Part shown: positions 1-5,454 of the stretch, piece by piece | How the letters are laid out: each line of letters starts with the position of its first letter | Position numbering within the stretch: position 1 is the stretch's first letter | Source: JBDTRY01 sp039931435 | GTDB taxonomy: Bacteria; Acidobacteriota; Thermoanaerobaculia; Gp7-AA8 | Reading direction: 5' to 3' | Assembly: GCA_039931435.1 (NCBI GenBank) | Contig: JBDTRY010000248.1 | Coordinates: forward strand, 1 to 5,597 | Length of the DNA stretch: 5,597 bases | Position numbers and translations under genes: made by a program | Notes under the pieces: generated by a model | Told to the model about the DNA's origin: nothing | Databases searched by the model: none | The model's input: the letters and a program-made list of their open reading frames with translations, nothing else

Positions 1-12
1 CTCAGGATGACA
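1..12. repeat. Clipped end of a REP-like palindromic repeat (third copy)
   Basis: The first twelve bases, CTCAGGATGACA, are identical to the right-hand end of the repeat arm at 207-239 and to the reverse complement of the left end of the arm at 137-175. The rest of this copy would lie outside the window. It suggests that the repeat occurs at least three times within about 240 bases, but twelve matching bases are all that can be seen. Confidence 0.6.
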
Positions 13-136
13 GGTTCGCAGCGGTCGCTCCTGAATCGGTCTTCCGAGCCTTAAGCGTCATAGCAATTCGTGTTTCTTCGCTCTGGTTCAGCACCAGCGC
101 TGTTACCTCGTTTGTAAGAAGCTCACACCGGGCGCT

Positions 137-239
137 TGTCATCCTGAGGGAGCGCAGCGACCGAAGGATCTCTTCAACGAGGAATGGGTTGGCAACCGGG
201 AAGGTGGAAGAGATCCTTCGCTCGACGCTCAGGATGACA
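137..239. repeat. Inverted pair of REP-like palindromic repeats (large hairpin)
   Basis: The left arm (137-175, 39 bases) and right arm (207-239, 33 bases) are inverted copies of one unit. Read in the right-arm direction, both begin with GAAGAGATCCTTCG and end with CTCAGGATGACA. The centre differs in sequence and is six bases longer in the left arm. The 31 bases between the arms (176-206) would form the loop, giving a strong hairpin. Each unit also has internal dyad symmetry (ATCCT near one end, AGGAT near the other), as in REP/BIME-type elements. Short units with a CTCAGGATGAC core are, to my recollection, abundant between genes in Acidobacteriota and some other phyla. The hairpin lies about 100 bases past the stop codon of the second permease, so it could terminate or stabilise the 3' end of the operon mRNA. 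That role is inferred. Confidence 0.85.
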
Positions 240-338
240 GCCGCGTGAAACTCGCGACGTCTTGAACCCGCCTAAGATGCCTTCCTGCTGCGCCCCTTCG
301 GGATGTCTCCGGCCCTCTCCCGTGGTGGAAAAGACCTT

Positions 339-1631
339 CTACTCGTATCGCAGCGATTCGATCGGATCCAGCTTCGCCGCCTTGTACGCCGGATAGGTTC
401 CGAATATCAGACCGATGGAGACGGAGACTGCCAGACCGACGAGGATCGACCACATCGGCGTACTTGTCGCCAGCGGGCTCAGTTTCTTGACCAGGGCGGC
501 CACGGCAAGGCCGAGGAGCACACCGACCACTCCGCCCAATGCGGAAAGCGTCATGGCTTCGGTAAGAAACTGCACGACGATGTCGCGTCGCACAGCGCCT
601 ATGGCCTTCCGGATTCCGATCTCGCGCGTGCGCTCAGTGACTGAAACAAGCATGATGTTCATCACACCGACGCCGCCGATGAGCAGCGCAATCGAGGAGA
701 CGAAGATCATGGCCAGGGTTACCCCTCCGGTGATCTTTTTAAAGTTCCCGATCAGTTTGTCGGGTGTGAGCAGGCCGAAATCGTTCGGCTTGTTGAACGG
801 CACCCGTCTTCGCGCCCTCAGTACCGCCGTCCCCTCATCGGTGATCTTGCTCACCAGTTCGGGACGCCGGGGAACCGTGGCGATGTTCACTCCCGTATCC
901 TTCTTGATCCACGGGAAGTGTGAGTCGAAGGTGGTCAGCGGCAGGTAGGCATGGGCATCGGTGGATTCGAAAAAGGTCGAACCTGCGGCCTCCATGACGC
1001 CGATGACCGTGTAGCGGCGGCCGGCCAGCGTGACCCGTTTTCCGATGGGGTCAGTGTGAGGGAAAAGCGAGTCCACGAGATTCGACCCGAGGACGATGAC
1101 CGGTGAGGAGTGGCGGACGTCGTTGTCGTTTATGAAACGACCTTCAGTGACGTAATGATTGTTCGCTGTGGGATAGTCCCCGGTCACTCCGCCCACAGTA
1201 TCGGGAGTTCCTTCCTTGCCGTTGTACTTGACGGTGGGCGTGCCCTGACCGGGACGTCCGGCGAACCAGTAACGTTCCGGCGAAACGGCCAGCATGTCCG
1301 GCACGAGTGCCTTCAGGGCCATGGCGTCTTCGTAGGTGAGATTCTTCCGCTGGCGCTGCTCCTCGTCCCGGTTATTGCCGGGTCCGAAGTTGGCGTCGAA
1401 CTTCTGAAACTGCACGAGCGTGGCGCCGAACGACTCGAAGCTGGCGATGACGTTATTGTTGAATCCCTCGATGACCGAAACCATGGCGATGACTGTGGTC
1501 ACTCCGATGACGATGCCCAGGATGGTCAGAGCCGAGCGGAGCTTGTGACCGATGAGAGCCGTCCCGGCGAATCGCACATTTTCGCGGAAGGCGATGAGGG
1601 AACGGATGATGCGGTTGCCACGATCAGCCAT
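339..1631 (-). CDS. MacB-like ABC transporter permease (FtsX family), second of two
   Basis: This 430-residue protein is the membrane subunit of a MacAB-type exporter. It shows the standard four-helix plan: helix 1 at about 31-54, a large periplasmic MacB_PCD-type domain at about 55-300, then an FtsX-type core with helices at about 302-329, 354-381 and 393-413. The hallmark VMNIMLVSVTERTREIGIRK lies at 323-342; in this family that cytoplasmic segment contacts the ATPase. The tail ends in YPAYKAAKLDPIESLRYE, also typical. There is no N-terminal ATP-binding domain, unlike full-length MacB of about 650 residues, so a separate ATPase is required. The ATG at 1631 is supported by GGAG seven bases upstream and lies 12 bases after the stop of the preceding permease, which suggests translational coupling. 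The protein has no cysteine. It is clearly paralogous to its neighbour but diverged in the periplasmic domain. The substrate is unknown. Confidence 0.93.
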   Translation of the reverse strand: MADRGNRIIRSLIAFRENVRFAGTALIGHKLRSALTILGIVIGVTTVIAMVSVIEGFNNNVIASFESFGATLVQFQKFDANFGPGNNRDEEQRQRKNLTYEDAMALKALVPDMLAVSPERYWFAGRPGQGTPTVKYNGKEGTPDTVGGVTGDYPTANNHYVTEGRFINDNDVRHSSPVIVLGSNLVDSLFPHTDPIGKRVTLAGRRYTVIGVMEAAGSTFFESTDAHAYLPLTTFDSHFPWIKKDTGVNIATVPRRPELVSKITDEGTAVLRARRRVPFNKPNDFGLLTPDKLIGNFKKITGGVTLAMIFVSSIALLIGGVGVMNIMLVSVTERTREIGIRKAIGAVRRDIVVQFLTEAMTLSALGGVVGVLLGLAVAALVKKLSPLATSTPMWSILVGLAVSVSIGLIFGTYPAYKAAKLDPIESLRYE

Positions 1632-1638
1632 GAACGTT

Positions 1639-1642
1639 CTCC
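1639..1642 (-). promoter_or_regulatory. Ribosome binding site of the second permease
   Basis: On the minus strand GGAG lies seven bases ahead of the ATG at 1631 and immediately follows the TGA of the upstream permease (TGATGGAG). Ribosomes finishing the first permease would therefore end on this site, which fits coupled translation of the two paralogous subunits in comparable amounts. Confidence 0.7.
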
Positions 1643-1643
1643 A

Positions 1644-2864
1644 TCATTCGAATCGCAGCGCTTCCACCGGCGCCAGGCGGGAGGCCTTTCGCGCCGGAAA
1701 GAATCCAGCCACGACTCCCGTGACTACGGCAACTGCCAGACCTGTGACAATGAGTGCCGGCGTCAGTCTGGTGGGAAGAGGAAAGGCCATTGACAGTCCC
1801 TTGCTGATCGCGGCGCCGAGAATGACGCCGATGATTCCACCGATGAGTGCCAGCAGGATCGCTTCCAGCAGGAACTGCAACTGAATGTCACGTTGCCGCG
1901 CTCCCAGAGCGCGGCGGATGCCGATCTCCCGAGTCCTTTCGATGACGGAGACGAGCATGATGTTCATGATGACGATTCCGCCCACGACCAGCGCGATTCC
2001 CGAGATACAGACCATGAGCGTGAATGCCGATCGGGAGATGTTCTTCCATAGTTTCTGCAGGGCCTCGGCAGTGACAAATGAAAATGGATCGTCTTCGGCG
2101 AATGGCGTGTGGCGCCGGCTGCGAAGAATGACGCGCACTTCATCCTCGCTCTGCTGCAGCTTGGCAATTCCTCCCGCGGGACGTACGAAGATATTCAACC
2201 CTCTGCGCGTGCCGAATGCCTTGCGGAATGCCGACAGTGGCATGTAGAGCTGATTGTCCTGACTCTGGCCGAGCACGGATCCCTGCTTCCGCAGAAGGCC
2301 GATGATGCGCATCGGGTGCCCCTGCACGGTGACGGTTCGACCGAGCGGGTCGAGGTTCGGAAACAGAGTGTCGCGCACGTCGGAGCCGATGACCACGACG
2401 TGTGCCGAGTGATACTCCTCGACTTCAGTGAAGAATCGTCCTTCCTCTACGTCGAGATTGTTCAGCTCAGCGAGATTGGCTGTGCTGCCATAACTGACGA
2501 CGTTCGGTGCCCGTTTGTTGCCGTATTTCACCGGCATCTGCGTCTGCGTGGCGGCACCGATCTGCCCGCACGTCTGGCATTGCGTCTCGATGGCGTGAAC
2601 GTCGTGGAGGTCGATGTCCTTGCGCCGGATCGCTTTCAGAAATTCATCGCGGCTGGTGATGATCCCGAACTTGGTAGCGATGAACACATCGGGGTTGAGC
2701 TGGAAGACCTGCTCGGAGACGTACTGGTTCAGGCCGGAGATTACAGAGACGACAGCGACAACGGTCATGACGCCGATGATCACACCGAGGAGCGTGAGAA
2801 AACTCCGCAGCTTGTTGGTTCTGAGCGCGTCCGCTGCAATGCGCAGCATTTCCGGGGCTACCAT
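1644..2864 (-). CDS. MacB-like ABC transporter permease (FtsX family), first of two
   Basis: This 406-residue protein is an inner-membrane permease subunit of a MacAB-like exporter. Helix 1 is at about 21-44, the periplasmic MacB_PCD-like domain at about 45-276, and the FtsX core has helices at about 279-306, 328-355 and 368-390. The family signature IMNIMLVSVIERTREIGIRR is at 299-318 and the C-terminus reads FPARKASRLAPVEALRFE. No ATPase domain is fused to it. I chose the ATG at 2864, 16 bases after the adaptor stop and with GGAAGA nine bases upstream. An in-frame start at 2936 would add 24 Arg/Ala/Thr-rich residues overlapping the adaptor's Lys-rich tail and looks spurious. A CQTC motif at 96-99 in the periplasmic domain is unusual, because the sister permease has no cysteine; a third cysteine, Cys286, lies in helix 2. 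It probably pairs with the downstream permease. Confidence 0.93.
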   Translation of the reverse strand: MVAPEMLRIAADALRTNKLRSFLTLLGVIIGVMTVVAVVSVISGLNQYVSEQVFQLNPDVFIATKFGIITSRDEFLKAIRRKDIDLHDVHAIETQCQTCGQIGAATQTQMPVKYGNKRAPNVVSYGSTANLAELNNLDVEEGRFFTEVEEYHSAHVVVIGSDVRDTLFPNLDPLGRTVTVQGHPMRIIGLLRKQGSVLGQSQDNQLYMPLSAFRKAFGTRRGLNIFVRPAGGIAKLQQSEDEVRVILRSRRHTPFAEDDPFSFVTAEALQKLWKNISRSAFTLMVCISGIALVVGGIVIMNIMLVSVIERTREIGIRRALGARQRDIQLQFLLEAILLALIGGIIGVILGAAISKGLSMAFPLPTRLTPALIVTGLAVAVVTGVVAGFFPARKASRLAPVEALRFE

Positions 2865-2873
2865 CGTCGTCTG

Positions 2874-2879
2874 TCTTCC
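2874..2879 (-). promoter_or_regulatory. Ribosome binding site deciding the start of the first permease
   Basis: GGAAGA on the minus strand lies nine bases ahead of the ATG at 2864, inside the 16-base gap after the adaptor stop codon. It supports that start over the in-frame codon at 2936 inside the adaptor gene. Confidence 0.5.
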
Positions 2880-2880
2880 G

Positions 2881-4134
2881 TCAGCTCTTGCTGTCCTTGT
2901 CCTTGCCGCCCTTGTCGCCTTTGCCTTCGACCGCAATCTTTACTGTATCGCCATCTTTGATGTCGCGGAGTGCCCGGAAGGGACCTGTGACGATTTCCTG
3001 ACCGACCTTCAGCCCTTCGGTCACTCCCACGAGCGTGTCCCCGGTCAGTCCGGTCTTCACGATCTGGAACGAAACCTTCTTCGTGGCGGGGTCGAAGAGA
3101 TAGACACCCTCTTCGTCCACCGCTTTGGCGTTCGGTGCTGCCGGACCCTTGACGGGCTTCTCCCGCACCACCAGAGCCTGGATGGGCACGGCCACCGCCG
3201 ACGGCTCGTGGCCGGTGACGATGTCAGCCGACGATGAGAAGCCGGGCCTGACACCCGCCGGAGGATGGAGCAACTGAACTTTCACTTCGAAATTGATGGC
3301 CTCCGTGGAAGTTCCCGCCGTTACAGCGTTCTTGGGACTGGAGGCCACCTCGGTGACGAGACCTTCGTAGGTCTGACCGGGATAGGCATCAATGGTGACG
3401 TGCGCCTTCTGCCCGACCTTCACGTTGGGGATATCTGTTTCGTCAACCTGCATTACTGCTTCGACGACACTCATGTCCGAGATCGTCAGGAGCACGGTTC
3501 CGGCGTTGTTCATCGTGCCGATCACGGCAACCTCGCCTGCTTCGACCGGGAGGCGTGTGATCAGGCCATCCATGGGAGCGCGGATCGTGGTCTTGGAAAG
3601 AGTGTCCCGCGCGCCAGCCAGTCCGGCCCGGGCCTGTTCGATGCGATTACTGATCGCGCCGATGTTCGCCTCCGCAGCCTGGACGGCTGTCCGGGCCTGC
3701 TGCACCTCAGCCAGGGGAATGATTTTCTCGGAGTAGTTCTTCTCGGCGCGCTGAAGATTCCGGCGCGACTCATCGAGGTTCGCCCGGGCCGCTTCGCGAT
3801 CGCTGAAGAGCGCGTTCAACGACGCCTGGGCACCGGCGGCGGAAGCGGCCAGCTGCGCGCGGTCGATCTGCATGAGGAAATCGCCCTTACGGACCTCGTC
3901 CCCTTCGCGAACCGCGAGGTTGACGATCTGGCCCATGACGTTCGCCGACAGATCCACCTTCCGCTGTGCCTGGATGGCTCCGTTTGCCGAGACCTTGCTG
4001 ACCAGGTCCGCCTGGACAACCTTCGTTGTCGTCACCTGAGTGACGTTTCTGTTTTTGCCTCGAACGACGATCGTGACCACGACGGCTGCGATGACGACGA
4101 GAACCGCTATGCCGATCCACATTCTTTTCTTCAT
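2881..4134 (-). CDS. Membrane-anchored HlyD/MacA-type periplasmic adaptor of an exporter
   Basis: This 417-residue protein is a membrane fusion (adaptor) subunit that would link the inner-membrane permeases to an outer-membrane channel. An N-terminal membrane anchor is at about 6-25, following MKKRMW. The first half of the biotinyl/lipoyl-like domain is at about 62-90, with VREGDEVRKGDFLMQID. A long, Ala/Glu/Arg-rich coiled-coil hairpin spans about 92-181. The second lipoyl half is at about 182-205 (TTIRAPMDGLITRLPVEAGE). The beta-barrel is at about 224-308 and the membrane-proximal domain at about 312-401. This order is standard for the family. The C-terminus (404-417, GKGDKGGKDKDSKS) is a highly charged tail beyond the usual fold. 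I chose the ATG at 4134 because the membrane anchor begins right there and AGGAG lies 12 bases upstream. An in-frame extension to 4257 adds 41 unremarkable residues. It is first in the operon, ahead of the two MacB-like permeases. Confidence 0.93.
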   Translation of the reverse strand: MKKRMWIGIAVLVVIAAVVVTIVVRGKNRNVTQVTTTKVVQADLVSKVSANGAIQAQRKVDLSANVMGQIVNLAVREGDEVRKGDFLMQIDRAQLAASAAGAQASLNALFSDREAARANLDESRRNLQRAEKNYSEKIIPLAEVQQARTAVQAAEANIGAISNRIEQARAGLAGARDTLSKTTIRAPMDGLITRLPVEAGEVAVIGTMNNAGTVLLTISDMSVVEAVMQVDETDIPNVKVGQKAHVTIDAYPGQTYEGLVTEVASSPKNAVTAGTSTEAINFEVKVQLLHPPAGVRPGFSSSADIVTGHEPSAVAVPIQALVVREKPVKGPAAPNAKAVDEEGVYLFDPATKKVSFQIVKTGLTGDTLVGVTEGLKVGQEIVTGPFRALRDIKDGDTVKIAVEGKGDKGGKDKDSKS

Positions 4135-4146
4135 TTTTCGCTGCTT

Positions 4147-4151
4147 CTCCT
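4147..4151 (-). promoter_or_regulatory. Ribosome binding site of the adaptor gene
   Basis: AGGAG on the minus strand (continuing as AGGAGAAG) lies 12 bases ahead of the ATG at 4134. The spacing is slightly long but acceptable. It supports starting the adaptor at MKKRMW rather than further upstream. Confidence 0.55.
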
Positions 4152-4167
4152 GAACGAGTCTCGAGCC

Positions 4168-4173
4168 AGTATA
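4168..4173 (-). promoter_or_regulatory. Candidate -10 element of the exporter operon promoter
   Basis: TATACT on the minus strand matches five of six bases of the sigma-70 -10 consensus. It lies 33 bases ahead of the adaptor ATG, so a transcript starting about seven bases downstream would have a short leader containing the AGGAG. I see no good -35 hexamer at the usual distance. TTGACT at 4257-4252 matches a -35 well but is 78 bases away, too far to pair with it. Confidence 0.4.
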
Positions 4174-4258
4174 CGAGCGCTGAGGGTGAGGGTTTTCCGA
4201 GCGTTCACCTGTGGGAACCCGCGGTTCGACGCGGAGGGCCCCGGCGGACGGAGTCAAA

Positions 4259-4285
4259 CAACCGGGAATCGCGGCTTCACGGTTG
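4259..4285 (-). terminator. Weak terminator-like hairpin after the S66 peptidase gene
   Basis: On the minus strand CAACCG (4285-4280) and CGGTTG (4264-4259) can pair around a 15-base loop, followed by TTTGACT. The stem is only six base pairs and the T-run is short, so this is a marginal candidate. It lies about 30 bases after the peptidase stop codon and before the likely exporter promoter, the right place to separate the two transcription units. Confidence 0.25.
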
Positions 4286-4314
4286 CCGGCCTGGCAAGAG
4301 CCGGTGCCGGCTGA

Positions 4315-5352
4315 TCAGACTACCGCACTTTCGTTGACCGTGACCGTCATGGCGTCGGCATCGAGGCTGGCCGGCAGTCCAATCGGCAGAGTGAGCTTCT
4401 TGTCGATATGGCCGAAGGCCAGCCCGACCAGTACCGGTACGCCCAGTTTTTCGAAGCGGTCCCTGAGGATCTCTTCCAGACTGAACGAGGGGCCGGTCAC
4501 GGGGCATTCCGAACAGCGGCCGAAGACAACGCCGGCAATCCTGTCGAATTTTCCTCCGAGGGCCATTTGGGTGAGCATGCGGTCGATGCGGTAGAGCTCC
4601 TCGTGAACGTCTTCGAGGAAGACAAGCGCCCCTTCCGTGTCCACTTCGTATGGCGTTCCCATCAGCGTCGATACCAGGGTGAGGTTCCCTCCGACGATGG
4701 GCCCTGTGGCCTTCCCTCCGTTGATGGTGTACATGGACCAGTCCCGGTTGATGAGCTCGTCCGGCTTCTTGCCGGGGTTTGCCAGAACGCCGATCGGCTC
4801 GGCAGTCATGATCACTTTTTTCAGATTTTCCAGGGAGTAAGGGTCGATGCGCGAGGCAGCCACCGGACCATGGAAGGTGACCAGACCGGTCCTCTGATGG
4901 ATGGGATTGAGAAGGCCGGTGATGTCGCTGTAGCCGATGAACACCTTGGGATTGCGCTGGATGAGGCTCCAGTCGAGATAGGGCAGCACCCGCGGCGAGC
5001 CCCAGCCCCCGGTGAAGGCGAAGATGCCGTTGATCCTGTCATCGCCGAACATGGCGTTGATGTCGGAGGCGCGATCCCGGTCCGTTCCCGCGAAGTACCC
5101 GACCTTGTCGAAGGCGTGCTTTCCGACGACAACCTTGAATCCGATCGCCTCCAGTTGCGACGAGGCCAGGCGAATCATGTTGGCGTCGAAGGAGGTCGAT
5201 GCAGGGAGGACCATGCCCACGGTATCGCCGGGCGAGAGCCGCCTGGGCTTGATCAGCCTGGGGGACGTGCGGGCCGTCGCCGTGACGGAAGTGGTTCCGG
5301 CGACCGCGGCGGCGAGGGTGGCCAGTCTGGCGAATTCTCTTCGGTTGATCAT
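4315..5352 (-). CDS. Tat-exported peptidase S66 (LD-carboxypeptidase family)
   Basis: This 345-residue serine peptidase belongs to family S66, which includes the LD-carboxypeptidases that trim D-Ala from muropeptide tetrapeptides and the MccF-type microcin immunity peptidases. The family hallmarks are present: GGWGSPRVLPYLDW at 115-128; IGYSDIT at 139-145 with nucleophile Ser142; GGNLTLVSTLMGTPY at 221-235; LED at 246-248 with Glu247; and FGH at 313-315 with His315, followed by LTLPIG. These match the Ser-Glu-His catalytic triad known for the family. The N-terminus MINRREFARLATLAAAVAG is a Tat signal (Arg4-Arg5, a mild hydrophobic stretch, ATA at 25-27 as likely cleavage site), so the enzyme should work in the periplasm, unlike cytoplasmic E. 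coli LdcA. I chose the ATG at 5352 because the Tat motif begins there. A start at 5430 would put 26 polar residues before it. There is no clear Shine-Dalgarno sequence. The exact substrate cannot be told from sequence. Confidence 0.9.
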   Translation of the reverse strand: MINRREFARLATLAAAVAGTTSVTATARTSPRLIKPRRLSPGDTVGMVLPASTSFDANMIRLASSQLEAIGFKVVVGKHAFDKVGYFAGTDRDRASDINAMFGDDRINGIFAFTGGWGSPRVLPYLDWSLIQRNPKVFIGYSDITGLLNPIHQRTGLVTFHGPVAASRIDPYSLENLKKVIMTAEPIGVLANPGKKPDELINRDWSMYTINGGKATGPIVGGNLTLVSTLMGTPYEVDTEGALVFLEDVHEELYRIDRMLTQMALGGKFDRIAGVVFGRCSECPVTGPSFSLEEILRDRFEKLGVPVLVGLAFGHIDKKLTLPIGLPASLDADAMTVTVNESAVV

Positions 5353-5360
5353 GACCGGAG

Positions 5361-5366
5361 ATTGTA
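5361..5366 (-). promoter_or_regulatory. Candidate -10 element placing the transcript start at the S66 peptidase ATG
   Basis: TACAAT on the minus strand matches five of six bases of TATAAT and is separated from the ATG at 5352 by eight bases (CTCCGGTC). A sigma-70-type start point about seven bases after the hexamer would fall on or next to the ATG, giving a leaderless mRNA. The lack of a Shine-Dalgarno sequence agrees with this. No convincing -35 is visible upstream, as is common for this kind of promoter. Confidence 0.4.
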
Positions 5367-5454
5367 AACGGGATGAGGCCTTCCGGTCCTGGTGATGGTC
5401 CGGCTGCCAGGGCATCCTGTGGTTTCTCATGGAACGCGATCCGCACCTCGGCCA

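Larger units (their letters stand above)
1..338. other. Intergenic region without a supportable gene
   Basis: The 338 bases downstream of the exporter operon contain the repeat copies at 1-12, 137-175 and 207-239 and otherwise nothing I recognise. Short open frames exist (for example minus strand 453-229), but they overlap the permease or the repeats and show no recognisable protein motif. I see no tRNA, no CRISPR array, and no GC-rich stem followed by a T-run that would be a convincing intrinsic terminator for the operon. The repeat hairpin is the only strong structure. Confidence 0.6.

Noticed and set aside
243..256. Short CGCG...CGCG dyad downstream of the operon
   Set aside because: A four-base stem without a following T-run is too weak to call a terminator.
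229..453. Minus-strand open frame of 74 codons
   Set aside because: It overlaps the 3' end of the second permease in another frame and runs into the repeat. It has no recognisable protein features.
2865..2936. N-terminal extension of the first permease overlapping the adaptor
   Set aside because: The extra 24 residues are Arg/Ala/Thr-rich and out of character for the family. The ATG at 2864 has a purine-rich site at good spacing after the adaptor stop.
2109..2960. Long plus-strand open frame opposite the first permease
   Set aside because: It is antisense to a gene with clear family motifs, and its translation shows no recognisable motif or membrane pattern. Long antisense frames are expected in GC-rich coding DNA.
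4135..4257. N-terminal extension of the adaptor from a TTG at 4257
   Set aside because: It covers the likely promoter and ribosome binding site and would place 41 polar residues ahead of the membrane anchor.
3265..4314. Plus-strand open frame of 349 codons opposite the adaptor
   Set aside because: His/Asp/Arg-rich composition with no recognisable domain mirrors the codon bias of the adaptor on the other strand.
4408..5367. Plus-strand open frame of 319 codons opposite the S66 peptidase
   Set aside because: The minus strand carries all the S66 hallmarks, including the catalytic residues. The plus-strand reading is a low-complexity shadow rich in Gly, Arg, Asp and Val.
5353..5430. ATG at 5430 as the start of the S66 peptidase
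   Set aside because: It would bury the Tat signal 26 residues inside the protein. The -10-like TACAAT also falls inside this stretch.
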